Assembly (NCBI GenBank): GCA_045643285.1
Contig: JAZUKN010000102.1
Span: 119,389-183,388 of the forward strand
Direction: 5' to 3'
Source: UMGS1696 sp045643285
GTDB lineage: Bacteria; Bacillota; Clostridia; Oscillospirales; CAG-272
DNA length: 64,000 bases
Both the position numbers and the translations under genes were made by a program. Of this stretch, positions 32,026 to 41,193 are shown in pieces. The notes under the pieces are model-generated. The model was not told where the DNA came from and did no database searches. It saw only the letters and a program-made list of their open reading frames with translations. The first letter of the stretch is position 1. Every line of letters starts with the position of its first letter.

Positions 32026-33288
32026 ATGGAAAAAATAATCAAACCGCGCGGCACGATGGACGTAATGGCACCTGACGTGTTCGCATGGAACTATATTGAA
32101 AAGAAAGTCCGCTCGGTCGCCGAACGTTTCGGCTTTACCGAGATCAAGACTCCTATGTTCGAGGAAATCGGACTTTTCAAACGCGGAGTAGGCGAAACAA
32201 CCGACGTCGTCCAGAAAGAAATGTACTCGTTCACCGATAAGGACGGCACTGTCTACGCGCTCAGACCGGAGGGAACTGCCTCCGTTGCCCGTGCGATAAT
32301 CGAGAACGGCAAAGCGACAGATACACTTCCGCTAAAGTATTTCTACGTTATCAACTGCTTCCGCTATGAGAAGCCCGAAGCAGGACGGAGCCGCGAATTT
32401 GTGCAGTTCGGAACGGAAATGTTCGGCGCACCCTCTGCCGGTGCAGATTTTACGATAATCTCACTTGCAGACACCGTAATAAAAGAACTCGGACTCAAAA
32501 ACATCCGTCTCCATATCAACTCTATCGGCTGTCCCGAATGCAGACCGAAGTACAGACAGATTCTTCGAGATTATCTCTTTGCGAACAAGTCCGAGCTTTG
32601 TGACACCTGTATCGACAGAATGGACGCAAATCCGCTCCGAGTGCTTGACTGCAAGAACGATTCCTGCAAAAAGATAGCGGAGAACGCACCGAAGACGATC
32701 GACCACCTCTGCCCGGAATGTCAGTCTCACATGAACGAGCTGAAAGCATATCTCGACGCATGCGGTATTGATTACGTCATCGACTCGCATATAGTCCGCG
32801 GACTTGACTACTACACAAGAACGGTATTCGAGTTCATCGCGGAAGGTATCGGCGCACAGTCGACAGTATGCGGCGGCGGCAGATACGACGGACTCATGGA
32901 AGAACTCGGCGGCCCTAAAATGGCGGGCATCGGCTTCGGAATGGGAATCACCCGTCTCATCCTTGCAATGAAAGAAAGCGGTATTGAGATTCCCGCACTT
33001 GCAGTTCCCGAGCTTTATATCGCGTCAATGGGACAGGCGGCTGCCGTAAAGGGAGCGGAGATCACAACAGCTCTTCGTAAAGCCGGAATCAACGCCGAAT
33101 GCGATATTATGCAGAGAAGCCTCAAGGCTCAGATGAAATACGCCGACAAGATCGGTGCAAGATTTGTTTTAATGCTCGGCGACAGCGAGATCGAAAGCGG
33201 CAAAGGTACGGTCAAAGAAATGGCGACGAGCGAGCAGACCGAAGTCGAACTTGACAAAATCGCAGAGTTTATCGCGTCAAAGCAGTAA
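32026..33288 (+). CDS. hisS: Histidine--tRNA ligase
   Basis: 420 residues. It starts IIKPRGTMDVMAP, motif 2 is FRYEKPEAGRSREFVQFGTEMFG, the histidine A loop VRGLDYYTRTVFEF is near residue 258 and CGGGRYDGL near 284, with the C-terminal anticodon domain after 325. A four-Cys zinc-like knob lies in the middle (CPECRPKYR, CDTCIDRM, CKNDSCKK, CPECQS), as in several clostridial HisRS. It charges tRNA-His. aspS follows after 34 bases. Confidence 0.97.
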   Translation: MEKIIKPRGTMDVMAPDVFAWNYIEKKVRSVAERFGFTEIKTPMFEEIGLFKRGVGETTDVVQKEMYSFTDKDGTVYALRPEGTASVARAIIENGKATDTLPLKYFYVINCFRYEKPEAGRSREFVQFGTEMFGAPSAGADFTIISLADTVIKELGLKNIRLHINSIGCPECRPKYRQILRDYLFANKSELCDTCIDRMDANPLRVLDCKNDSCKKIAENAPKTIDHLCPECQSHMNELKAYLDACGIDYVIDSHIVRGLDYYTRTVFEFIAEGIGAQSTVCGGGRYDGLMEELGGPKMAGIGFGMGITRLILAMKESGIEIPALAVPELYIASMGQAAAVKGAEITTALRKAGINAECDIMQRSLKAQMKYADKIGARFVLMLGDSEIESGKGTVKEMATSEQTEVELDKIAEFIASKQ

Positions 33289-33322
33289 ATTACAATAAAA
33301 ATAATTTCCGGAGGAATTGAAA

Positions 33323-34657
33323 ATGGAAAGAACATATATCGGCGAAATCAGACAGAACCTTGACAAGCCCGTTCTTCTCCGCGGATTCGTTGAAAACTTC
33401 CGCGACGGCAAGTCCATGGCGTTCATCGTTCTCAAAGACATTACAGGAAAAGTACAGATCACGATCGAAAAAGAAAAGCACCCCGAAGTCCTCGATTCTC
33501 TCGTAGGACTCACACCTGACTCCGTTATCTCCGTAACCGGCGTTGCTTATGAAAGCGAATACGTCAAAATGGGCGGCGTTGAAGTCATTCCCGAAAGCAT
33601 AACAGTTGAGTCTGTTGCAACGGGACTTCCGATCATCAGAGAATATATCCCGGCAACGAAGAAATATCCCGCAGTTGAGAAGTCCGCTATCGACTCCCGC
33701 CTTGACTACCGCTGGATCGACCTCAGAACGGATGCAAACCAGCTCATGTTCAAGGTACAGACCGCATTCGTCGGCGCAATGAGAAACTTTCTTCTCGAGA
33801 AAAACTTCATTGAGATCCACACACCGAAGCTCATCGGCGCGGCTTCCGAATCGGGTGCCGATGTATTCGAGGTAAAGTATTTCGACAGACAGGCATATCT
33901 TGCACAGTCGCCTCAGTTCTATAAGCAGATGGCTATGGCGGCAGGTTTTGAGAGAATATTCGAGGTAGGACCTGTGTTCCGTGCGGAAAAGTCCTATACA
34001 TCAAAGCACACGACTGAATTTACCGGTTTCGACCTTGAATTCAGCTATATCGAATCGTTCCGTGACGTTATGAAAATGGAGGAAGACCTCCTCACATACG
34101 CTCTCGGCGTTGTAAAAGAAAAATACGGCGACGCGATCAAGGAAACGTTCGGACTTGAAGTCATCGTTCCCGAAAAGCCGTTCCCGACAGTAAAGCTCGC
34201 AGACCTCTATGACGCACTCGAAAAAGAATACGGCTACGTTGTTCCGGAATCCGAAAAGGGCGACCTTACAACAGAAGCAGAACAGCTCTCCTACAAGTGG
34301 GTAAAAGAACACTACAACCACGAATTCCTTTTCATCACAGACTACAGTGCGGAAAAGCGTGCGTTCTATCACATGAGAGATGAAAATGGCGTTCCGATGG
34401 GTTACGACCTCATCTGGCGTGGTGTTGAGATCACGACAGGCGCACAGCGTGAGCATAGATACGACGTTCTCGCAGCTCAGGCAAAGGAAAAAGGACTTGA
34501 CGAAGACGTTAAGTTCTATCTTGAATTCTTCAAGTACGGATGCCCGCCGCACGGTGGATTCGGTCTCGGCGTTGACCGTCTTACAATGCTCCTCTGCGGA
34601 CTTCATATCAATGAAGCAATGTTCCTCTTCAGAAGCCCGAAGAGACTTACTCCGTAA
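33323..34657 (+). CDS. aspS: Aspartate--tRNA ligase, archaeal (AspRS2, probably non-discriminating) type
   Basis: 444 residues from the ATG at 33323, which has GGAGG 8 bases upstream; a TTG at 33317 is less likely. An N-terminal OB anticodon domain (1-105) is followed by class II motifs: motif 1 region FIEIHTPKLIGAASESGADVF, motif 2 VGPVFRAEKSYTSKHTTEF and motif 3 GGFGLGVDRLTMLLCG. The length and the absence of the large bacterial insertion place it in the archaeal/eukaryotic AspRS group, not the about 590-residue bacterial type that usually follows hisS. Such enzymes often also charge tRNA-Asn for GatCAB; GatCAB is not in this window. Confidence 0.92.
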   Translation: MERTYIGEIRQNLDKPVLLRGFVENFRDGKSMAFIVLKDITGKVQITIEKEKHPEVLDSLVGLTPDSVISVTGVAYESEYVKMGGVEVIPESITVESVATGLPIIREYIPATKKYPAVEKSAIDSRLDYRWIDLRTDANQLMFKVQTAFVGAMRNFLLEKNFIEIHTPKLIGAASESGADVFEVKYFDRQAYLAQSPQFYKQMAMAAGFERIFEVGPVFRAEKSYTSKHTTEFTGFDLEFSYIESFRDVMKMEEDLLTYALGVVKEKYGDAIKETFGLEVIVPEKPFPTVKLADLYDALEKEYGYVVPESEKGDLTTEAEQLSYKWVKEHYNHEFLFITDYSAEKRAFYHMRDENGVPMGYDLIWRGVEITTGAQREHRYDVLAAQAKEKGLDEDVKFYLEFFKYGCPPHGGFGLGVDRLTMLLCGLHINEAMFLFRSPKRLTP

Positions 34658-34674
34658 TGATTTATCACAATATC

Positions 34675-34704
34675 AAGACTGTCTTTTGCGACAGTCTTTT
34701 TATT
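34675..34704 (+). terminator. Terminator of hisS-aspS
   Basis: AAGACTGTC (34675-34683), loop TTTTGC, GACAGTCTT (34690-34698), then a T-rich tail. Confidence 0.9.
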
Positions 34705-34710
34705 TATCTA

Positions 34711-34739
34711 TAGACTTCTGAAGATTTGTGTGATATAAT
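34711..34739 (+). promoter_or_regulatory. Promoter of the FGGY kinase gene (extended -10)
   Basis: TAGACT (34711-34716), 17-base spacer, TATAAT (34734-34739) preceded by TGTGA. The -35 box is weaker than in the other promoters here. Confidence 0.6.
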
Positions 34740-34774
34740 TGATTGAACGAAATGAACTAAAGGAGAAGAATAAT

Positions 34775-36340
34775 ATGGATCTCGCAAAAACCGTACTCGG
34801 AATAGAACTCGGCTCAACAAGAATCAAAGGCGTTCTCCTCGATGAAAACAATAAACCCATAGCCTCAGGCTCGTTCGATTGGGAAAACCGACTTGTGAAC
34901 GGAGTCTGGACGTATTCGCTCGACGAAGTTACGACGGGTATCAGACAGTGCTATGCCGGTATAAAGCGTGATGTGCGCGAGAAATTCGGCGAAACTCTTA
35001 AAACAGTAGGCGCGATCGGCATTTCCGGCATGATGCACGGCTATCTCGTGTTTGACAAAGAGCTGAATCTGCTCACGGATTTCCGTACATGGCGAAATAC
35101 GATCACCGGAGAAGCGGCTGAAAAGCTCTCGTCTCTCCTTGATTTCAATATGCCGCAGAGGTGGAGCATCTCGCATCTCTATCAGGCTATCCTGAACAGG
35201 GAAGAACATCTGCCGCGCCTTGATCTGCTTACGACTTTATCGGGATACCTTCACCTACTTCTGACAGGCGAGAGAGTTGTCGGAATAGGGGAAGCATCGG
35301 GTATGTTCCCGATAGATCCCGAAACCTTGCAGTTTGACGCGCGCCGCGTTAAAATCGTTGATAAGCTCATCGAAGACGCAGGGTACACGTGGAGATTTGC
35401 CGATATAATGCCGCGTGTCGCTCTTGCAGGAGAAAATGCAGGAACACTCACCGAAAGCGGCGCACTTTTCCTTGATCCCGACGGCGACTTGCAATCCGGT
35501 ATACCTTTTGCACCTCCGGAGGGAGACGCAGGCACGGGAATGATCGCCACAAACTCCGTCAGAGTCGGAACGGCAAACGTCTCTGCAGGAACATCCGCGT
35601 TCGCTATGTTCGTCGTTGAACATTCGCCGAAAGCACATCTCGGAATTGATATGATAACGACGCCGGCAGGGAAGACCGTGGCTATGGTACACTCGAACAC
35701 CTGCACGACCGATATTAACGCATGGGTAAATCTGTTCGGTGAAGTGACGGAAGCGGCAGGGGTCAATATCGACAAAGGAGAACTCTTCCCGATACTGTTC
35801 CGCAAAGCACTTGAGGGAAAAGCGGACTGCGGAGGCGTGCTTACATACAATATGTTCTCCGGCGAAGATGTAGTCGGACTGAACGAAGGCAGACCGATGC
35901 TTGTCCGTGAGCAGAACGCCGAAATGAATCTTCCGAACTTTATGCGCTCACTTCTTATGTCTGCTATGGCAACATTGCGGATCGGCGCTGATATTCTTAA
36001 CGCGGAAGCACCGATAAAAGTTGAAAAGATCTGCGGTCATGGCGGTTTCTTCAAGACTCCCGAAGTCGGGCAGCGGATACTCTCGTCCGCATTTGCCGCG
36101 CCTGTTTCCGTACTTGAAACAGCGGGTGAAGGCGGTCCGTACGGAATGGCACTGCTCGCCGCATATATGCTCAGAAAGAGCGTCGGCGAATCGCTCGAAG
36201 ACTTTCTCGACAAAGTTTTCGTCGACGCAAAAGAAACGACGGTTATGGCGACGCCCGAAGAAATCGACGGCTTTACAAGATATACCGGGCGGTACAGAAA
36301 TGCGCTTGCAATTGAATTTGCGGCTATAAACGTAATCTGA
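34775..36340 (+). CDS. FGGY family carbohydrate kinase
   Basis: 521 residues from the ATG at 34775 with AAGGAG upstream. The N-terminal ATPase part has VLGIELGSTRIKGVLLD and GAIGISGMMHGYLVFD; the C-terminal part has SAGTSAFAMFV and the FGGY-like ICGHGGFFKTPEVGQRIL, then ETAGEGGPYGMALLAAY. Enzymes of this family phosphorylate xylulose, ribulose, glycerol, erythritol or rhamnulose; the substrate is not clear from sequence. It converges on a ribose-type importer, with which it may form one catabolic module. Confidence 0.9.
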   Translation: MDLAKTVLGIELGSTRIKGVLLDENNKPIASGSFDWENRLVNGVWTYSLDEVTTGIRQCYAGIKRDVREKFGETLKTVGAIGISGMMHGYLVFDKELNLLTDFRTWRNTITGEAAEKLSSLLDFNMPQRWSISHLYQAILNREEHLPRLDLLTTLSGYLHLLLTGERVVGIGEASGMFPIDPETLQFDARRVKIVDKLIEDAGYTWRFADIMPRVALAGENAGTLTESGALFLDPDGDLQSGIPFAPPEGDAGTGMIATNSVRVGTANVSAGTSAFAMFVVEHSPKAHLGIDMITTPAGKTVAMVHSNTCTTDINAWVNLFGEVTEAAGVNIDKGELFPILFRKALEGKADCGGVLTYNMFSGEDVVGLNEGRPMLVREQNAEMNLPNFMRSLLMSAMATLRIGADILNAEAPIKVEKICGHGGFFKTPEVGQRILSSAFAAPVSVLETAGEGGPYGMALLAAYMLRKSVGESLEDFLDKVFVDAKETTVMATPEEIDGFTRYTGRYRNALAIEFAAINVI

Positions 36341-36399
36341 AATTATCAAATAACAGAAAACGGGAGCTATTTGTCACGGCTCCAGTTTTTGCATGAAAA

Positions 36400-36434
36400 A
36401 AGACCGCGGGATCAAATCCCACGGTCTTTTCGGT
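36400..36434. terminator. Terminator between FGGY kinase and sugar-binding protein genes
   Basis: AAGACCG-GGGAT (36400-36412) pairs with ATCCC-CGGTCTT (36416-36428), with T-tracts on both sides, so it can serve both convergent genes. A second weaker hairpin lies at 36363-36390. Confidence 0.85.
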
Positions 36435-36453
36435 TTAGATTTATCCGACCGGA

Positions 36454-37551
36454 TCAATCGTAAACAAGGATTGCGATATCAGCGTTGTCGATGTTGGATG
36501 CGTCGTACCACTTAGCACCTGTGTCGATGTCTGCAACTGCTTCGCCGTTAGCTGCCTTAACAGCCATTTCAACTGCCTTATAACCGATGGAGTACGGGTC
36601 CTGTGTAACGGAACCGTAGAACCAGCCGTTACGAACAGCGTTCTTCTGAGCTGAACCTGCGTCGAAGCCTGCAACAACGAGACCTGCATACTTGCCGCCT
36701 TCAGCGAGAGCCTGACCGTCTTCAACTGCTGCGAGGAAGCCTGTTACAGCGCCTTCGTTGGAGCAGAATACTGCGGCGAGGTTGTCGAGAGCGAGAAGAG
36801 CGTTAGCAGAAGACTGAACGGATGTAGCTTCTGTTGTAGCGGAGATTTCAACTCTTACGATAATGGAAGCATTGTCAGCAGGTTTAGCCCACAGTGTGTG
36901 ACCTTCAACAGCTACAGTGCCGTACTGGGAAGCAACTTCAACCATTTTGTTGACGAAGCCGGTAGTTCTGCCTGTAACGGATGCGGAAACAGCGTCCTGA
37001 GAGAGGCAGGCGATAACGATCGGGTTTTCAGCCGTAGCTGCCTGCATCTTTGCTACGAGATCAGCGTTTTCGCCGAACTTTTCAGCTGCAAGAGCGGCTG
37101 CTGCTTCGTTGTTTGTGCAGGCTGTAGCCTTAACGGAACCTGTTGTGTCGCCGGGAACGCCGGAGTCGAAGCCGATTACCGGGATGTTCTTCTGAGCGCA
37201 TTCTTCAAGGATCTCAAGAACTGCGTCTGTGGAAAGAGCTGCGAGAGCCATAGCCTTCGGGTTCTTAGCCATTTCTCTCTTAACCATGTCAACCTGTGCC
37301 TGGATTTCTGTTTCGGAAGCGGGGCCGTCGAAGTAGATGTCTACGCCGAGGTCTTTAGCAGCAGCTTCGGAGCCGGCTTTAACTGCCTGCCAGTACTGGT
37401 GCTGGAAACCTTTTGCCATTACGGGGATATACATCTTTGCGGTCTGCTGTTCGCCTTCATTGCCGCCTTCATTAGCAGGTGTTTTGTTGCAGGCAACGAG
37501 TGCAACGGAAACGAGGAGAATTGCGAGAACGAGTGCAAGGATTTTCTTCAT
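36454..37551 (-). CDS. Ribose-type ABC transporter substrate-binding lipoprotein
   Basis: 365 residues from the ATG at 37551 with GGAGG 8 bases upstream. A lipoprotein signal ends in VALVACNKTP at about residue 22, followed by a periplasmic-binding-protein type I fold: IPVMAKGFQHQYWQAVKAGS, VIGFDSGVPGD, CSNEGAVTGFLAAVEDG and VAGFDAGSAQ. It binds a sugar or sugar-like compound outside the cell; the identity is not given by the sequence. A tetraloop hairpin lies between it and the permease gene. Confidence 0.92.
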   Translation of the reverse strand: MKKILALVLAILLVSVALVACNKTPANEGGNEGEQQTAKMYIPVMAKGFQHQYWQAVKAGSEAAAKDLGVDIYFDGPASETEIQAQVDMVKREMAKNPKAMALAALSTDAVLEILEECAQKNIPVIGFDSGVPGDTTGSVKATACTNNEAAAALAAEKFGENADLVAKMQAATAENPIVIACLSQDAVSASVTGRTTGFVNKMVEVASQYGTVAVEGHTLWAKPADNASIIVRVEISATTEATSVQSSANALLALDNLAAVFCSNEGAVTGFLAAVEDGQALAEGGKYAGLVVAGFDAGSAQKNAVRNGWFYGSVTQDPYSIGYKAVEMAVKAANGEAVADIDTGAKWYDASNIDNADIAILVYD

Positions 37552-37587
37552 GGGGTTTTCCTCCAATTAAATAATATTATTTGATAA

Positions 37588-37607
37588 ACACACATTTTCA
37601 TGCGTGT
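37588..37607 (-). promoter_or_regulatory. GAAA-tetraloop hairpin between permease and binding-protein genes
   Basis: On the minus strand ACACGCAT, loop GAAA and ATGTGTGT form eight pairs with one G-U. No T-run follows, so it is not a terminator. Hairpins at this place often shield mRNA and let more binding protein be made than permease; here that is inference. Confidence 0.6.
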
Positions 37608-37637
37608 TCAGTCCGAAATAAAGTCAGCCGAAACAAA

Positions 37638-38654
37638 TCAGCTTTTGCGTACCTTTTTCTTTGCCTTGGAACGCTGGATATCGAGAAGAACTGCAAGGAT
37701 GACGACGATACCGGTGAGGAATGTCTGCCACTGTGCCTGAAGTCCGCAAGCCGGGAGACCTGTCTTCAGAACGGACATGATGAACACACCGATAAGTGTG
37801 CCGACCATTGAGCCGGAGCCGCCTGCCATTGAAGTGCCGCCGATGACAACGCCGGTGATACCGTTCATTTCCTGTCCGTTACCTGTACCGGGAGTTATAG
37901 TCGAGTATGCTGCTGCATAGAATAGACCTGCCATACCGATAAAGAAACCGGAGAGAGTATACACAGCAACCTTCCAGTTGTCCACATTGATACCGGAGAG
38001 ACGCGCCGCTTCTTCGTTGGAGCCGATAGCGAACGTGTAGCGTCCGAATTTTGTTTTGTGCAGAATAAGTGCGGCGATGATGAACGCGCCGAGAAGCCAG
38101 AATGCACCGACAGGGAAGCCCTTTACTCCGAATATATCGGCGCGGATGAATACCTTCTTGAACCAACCGCCAACGGGGTCGGATGCCGGCGGCCATGTCT
38201 GTGCCTGAACGTTCGTGATGATCGAGCCGATACCCATGGACATCATCTGCGTCCCGAGGGTTGCGATGAAGGGCGGAAGTTTCAGCTTTGCGATCAGAAG
38301 ACCGTTGATGAAGCCGAATACAACGCCGGTCAGTACACAAACGAGAACGCCTACGATCAGCGGAAGACCGAGTACCTTATAGCAGTAGCAGCCGAGAAGT
38401 GCGGAGCACATCATTACCGTGCCGAGCGAAAGGTCGATGCCGCCCGTGATGATGATGAACGTTACGCCGAACGCCATAAAACCTATGTAGTAGCTGGCTT
38501 CAAGGATGTTTTTCAGTGTCTCTGGCCCGAAAAAGTTGTTGCCGAATATTGAGAAGAATACGTAAAGGATAACCAGTGCGGCAGGTGCGAGAATTTTTTG
38601 AATGTCGAGCCGGAACGGTTTCTTTTCGAGTGTCAGATTGTCAGTCTTTTTCAT
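37638..38654 (-). CDS. Ribose-type ABC transporter permease
   Basis: 338 residues, about ten helices. The family signature is seen in GIDLSLGTVMMCSALLGCYC and in INGLLIAKLKLPPFIATLGTQMM, SNEEAARLSGINVDNWKVAVYTLSG and GGTSMAGGSGSMVGTLIGVFIM. It forms the channel for the sugar with the ATPase encoded immediately upstream (overlap of 4 bases). It is of the RbsC/XylH group. Confidence 0.95.
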   Translation of the reverse strand: MKKTDNLTLEKKPFRLDIQKILAPAALVILYVFFSIFGNNFFGPETLKNILEASYYIGFMAFGVTFIIITGGIDLSLGTVMMCSALLGCYCYKVLGLPLIVGVLVCVLTGVVFGFINGLLIAKLKLPPFIATLGTQMMSMGIGSIITNVQAQTWPPASDPVGGWFKKVFIRADIFGVKGFPVGAFWLLGAFIIAALILHKTKFGRYTFAIGSNEEAARLSGINVDNWKVAVYTLSGFFIGMAGLFYAAAYSTITPGTGNGQEMNGITGVVIGGTSMAGGSGSMVGTLIGVFIMSVLKTGLPACGLQAQWQTFLTGIVVILAVLLDIQRSKAKKKVRKS

Positions 38655-40159
38655 TGATTAGCTCCTACCTCTCTTTTTGTTGCAAGGGTCATGACTTTTT
38701 CCTGAGTAGCTTCGGAAATATCAAGCTCGCCTGTGATCTGACCTTCGCACATAACTATCACACGGTCGCTCATTCGTAGAAGCTCCGGCATTTCAGACGA
38801 GATCATTATGATCGACTTGCCTTCTTCGGCGAGTTGATTCATGAGCTTGTAAATTTCGCTCTTGGCTCCGACGTCGATGCCTCTTGTCGGTTCGTCGAAT
38901 ATCAGAATATCGCAGTTGCGGAGCAACCATTTCGACAGAATAACTTTCTGCTGGTTACCGCCGGAAAGACCACGGATAACCGTTTTTGTCGACGGAGTTT
39001 TCGTGTTGATCTTTTCTATATATTCCTGTGTCGCTTTTGTGACTTTTCCGTCTTTCATGAAAAGCGGACCGGAAAACTTGTCAAGGGAGGGAAGTACGGT
39101 GTTGTCGGCAACGGAAAGCCCGATGCAGAGACCGTATCTCTTTCTGTCTTCGGAGAGATAGCAGATACCGTTCTTTACGGCGTCTTTTGGCGAGTGGATC
39201 TTTACCGTTTTACCGTGGACTTTGATAATACCGCTGTCCTTGGGGTCTGCTCCGAACACGAGACGCATAGTTTCCGTTCTGCCCGCGCCCATAAGTCCTG
39301 CGAAACCGAGTATCTCACCCTTGCGGAGCTTGAACGATACATCCTTAACATCAATCGAAGAAAGATGTTCGGCTTCGAGAACGATTTCCGCCTGCTCTTT
39401 TACACGGGATTCGGTTTTCGGCTCCTCATAAATGACACGACCGACCATCATCTTTACGATCTCGGGAATAGTCGTCTCGGCGGTGTTAACAGTGCCGACG
39501 TACTGACCGTCGCGCATTACCGTAATTCTGTCGGTGATCTCGGGAAGCTCTTCCATTCTGTGAGAAATGTAGATGATGCCTACGCCGGTCGCTTTCAGTC
39601 TGCGAATGAACATGAACAGTTCTTCGATCTCCGTTTCCGTAAGAGCGGCGGACGGCTCATCGAGAACGAGTATTTTTGTGTTGCTGTATGAAAGTGATTT
39701 TGCGATCTCCACCATCTGCTGTTTTGCGACAGTCAGCTTTTTCACGACTGTTGTGGGTGAGATATTCAGATTCAGAGACTCAAGGAGTTCTTTCGCCATC
39801 TGATTCTGTTTTTTCTGGTCTACGAACACGCCTTTAGTCGGCTCACGTCCTATGAAGATATTCTCGGCGACGGTAAGATCCTGCATTAGGTTCAGCTCTT
39901 GGTGAACGATACTGATGCCTTTTGACTGAGCGTCAGCCGGTCCGTGTATCTCGATAGGCTTGCCGAAAAATTCTATCGTGCCTTCGTCCTTTGTATAGAT
40001 TCCGGTGAGTATCTTCATCAGCGTGGATTTGCCCGCACCGTTTTCACCGACAAGTGCCATGACTTCGCCGGAGCGGACTTCAAGCTGAATGTTGTCAAGA
40101 GCGTGGACACCGGGGAACGATTTCTGTATGCCGTACATTTTGAGAATTACTTCTCCCAT
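38651..40159 (-). CDS. Ribose-type ABC transporter ATP-binding protein with two ATPase domains
   Basis: 502 residues with tandem ATPase domains. Domain 1 (about 1-235): Walker A GENGAGKSTLMKIL, signature-like KLTVAKQQMVEIAKSL (degenerate), Walker B ILVLDEPSAALTE. Domain 2 (about 255-490): AGLMGAGRTETMRL in place of a standard Walker A, signature LSGGNQQKVILSKWL, and LIFDEPTRGIDVGAKSEIY. This asymmetric pattern is normal for the RbsA/MglA/XylG family. It is the first gene of the importer unit. Confidence 0.95.
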   Translation of the reverse strand: MGEVILKMYGIQKSFPGVHALDNIQLEVRSGEVMALVGENGAGKSTLMKILTGIYTKDEGTIEFFGKPIEIHGPADAQSKGISIVHQELNLMQDLTVAENIFIGREPTKGVFVDQKKQNQMAKELLESLNLNISPTTVVKKLTVAKQQMVEIAKSLSYSNTKILVLDEPSAALTETEIEELFMFIRRLKATGVGIIYISHRMEELPEITDRITVMRDGQYVGTVNTAETTIPEIVKMMVGRVIYEEPKTESRVKEQAEIVLEAEHLSSIDVKDVSFKLRKGEILGFAGLMGAGRTETMRLVFGADPKDSGIIKVHGKTVKIHSPKDAVKNGICYLSEDRKRYGLCIGLSVADNTVLPSLDKFSGPLFMKDGKVTKATQEYIEKINTKTPSTKTVIRGLSGGNQQKVILSKWLLRNCDILIFDEPTRGIDVGAKSEIYKLMNQLAEEGKSIIMISSEMPELLRMSDRVIVMCEGQITGELDISEATQEKVMTLATKREVGANQ

Positions 40160-40234
40160 GCTATGCCACCTTCCGTTCAGCGATTTAATAGTTCATATTG
40201 TTTAAGTGTGTTCAATTATGTATATTGGAAAAAA

Positions 40235-40245
40235 TGAACAGTTCA
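40235..40245. promoter_or_regulatory. Operator-like palindrome in the sugar importer promoter
   Basis: TGAACAGTTCA is a perfect palindrome around a central A. It lies 16 bases downstream of the -10 box of the importer promoter, where a bound repressor would block transcription. Related half-sites (GTTCA) recur downstream at 40189-40213. The regulator is not encoded next to it. Confidence 0.5.
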
Positions 40246-40261
40246 CATTTATCTTGATGTG

Positions 40262-40290
40262 ATTATAGCATATTTGTGTACTTTTTGCAA
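40262..40290 (-). promoter_or_regulatory. Sigma-A promoter of the sugar importer
   Basis: On the minus strand TTGCAA (40290-40285), 17-base spacer, TATAAT (40267-40262). The leader of about 95 bases up to the ATG at 40159 contains the palindrome at 40235. The 345 bases between the importer and the YgjV-like gene are otherwise AT-rich and hold no gene. Confidence 0.8.
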
Positions 40291-40505
40291 GCATCTCCCA
40301 TGCAATTTGTATACTATAACGAAAACATATTATTTGAATTGGTATTTTTGCATAATGTTATATTATTATTATTTTACACAAATGGATAAAATCGTTCATT
40401 ATATTCTTTTTTCGGATATTATATGTATATTATATGTATATTTCTATTGCATTTGTTGGGATTTTATGATAAAATGTACGCGAAATCATTGAAGGAGAAT
40501 GAAAT

Positions 40506-41075
40506 ATGGAAGTAATCCGCAATATTTTTGTGTCGCTTATTGATCATTTTGCCGCGATGACCTTGCCGGAAAAGCTGACAGGAATACTCGCAATGATCTT
40601 TTGCATTTCCGCATTTCTCTTAAAAAACAGAAAAGCTATCCTCGTTGTTCAGCTTATTGGAATGGGGTTGTGGACAGTTCACTTTTTCCTGCTTCACCAG
40701 TATGCAGGAGCTGCGATGAACGGCATCGCCGCGATCCGCGGTCTTGTCTACGTTCAGCGCGGCAGATTTAAGTGGACGGAATCGAAGATCATTCCGGAGG
40801 TGTTCATTGTTCTGTTTATCGGAGCAGGCCTGTTCACGTTCTTCTACGGCGGTGACAACAACTTTTGGCTGCCTGTTATAGCGATGACTATCACATCGAT
40901 CGGTCTTTTCTTCAAGGACGAACAGCGCGTGCGTCTTATCAGCCTGTTTTCCTCTCCGCCGTGGATCGTTTATAACGCTCTTGCAGGCTCCATACCGGCT
41001 GTGATCACGGAATCGCTTGTAATGCTTGCGACCTTCCTCGGACTTGTGATTTACAGAAAGAAGAAAAATTCGTAA
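40506..41075 (+). CDS. YgjV family integral membrane protein
   Basis: 189 residues with about six helices. The first two-thirds match the YgjV/Imp family pattern: FCISAFLLKNRKAILVVQLIGMGLWTVHFFLLHQYAGAAMNGIAAIRG, then VLFIGAGLFTFFYG. It is an inner membrane protein of unknown function. It is preceded by AAGGAG and followed by its own terminator, so it is monocistronic. It precedes the tRNA-Trp gene but is separated from it by that terminator. Confidence 0.8.
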   Translation: MEVIRNIFVSLIDHFAAMTLPEKLTGILAMIFCISAFLLKNRKAILVVQLIGMGLWTVHFFLLHQYAGAAMNGIAAIRGLVYVQRGRFKWTESKIIPEVFIVLFIGAGLFTFFYGGDNNFWLPVIAMTITSIGLFFKDEQRVRLISLFSSPPWIVYNALAGSIPAVITESLVMLATFLGLVIYRKKKNS

Positions 41076-41088
41076 ACACTAACAGAAT

Positions 41089-41121
41089 CTCTCCTGTTTT
41101 CGCTAAACGGGAGAGTTTTTT
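41089..41121 (+). terminator. Terminator of the YgjV-like gene
   Basis: CTCTCCTGTTT (41089-41099) pairs with AAACGGGAGAG (41105-41115), one G-U pair, then six T. Confidence 0.9.
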
Positions 41122-41152
41122 GTAATAATTCGAATTATTTTTGCGAAAGGTA

Positions 41153-41181
41153 TTGATTTTTTGATTATGATATGCTATAAT
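41153..41181 (+). promoter_or_regulatory. Sigma-A promoter of tRNA-Trp
   Basis: TTGATT (41153-41158), 17-base spacer, TATAAT (41176-41181); the tRNA starts 12 bases later. Confidence 0.75.
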
Positions 41182-41193
41182 ACTCAGCGTTGT

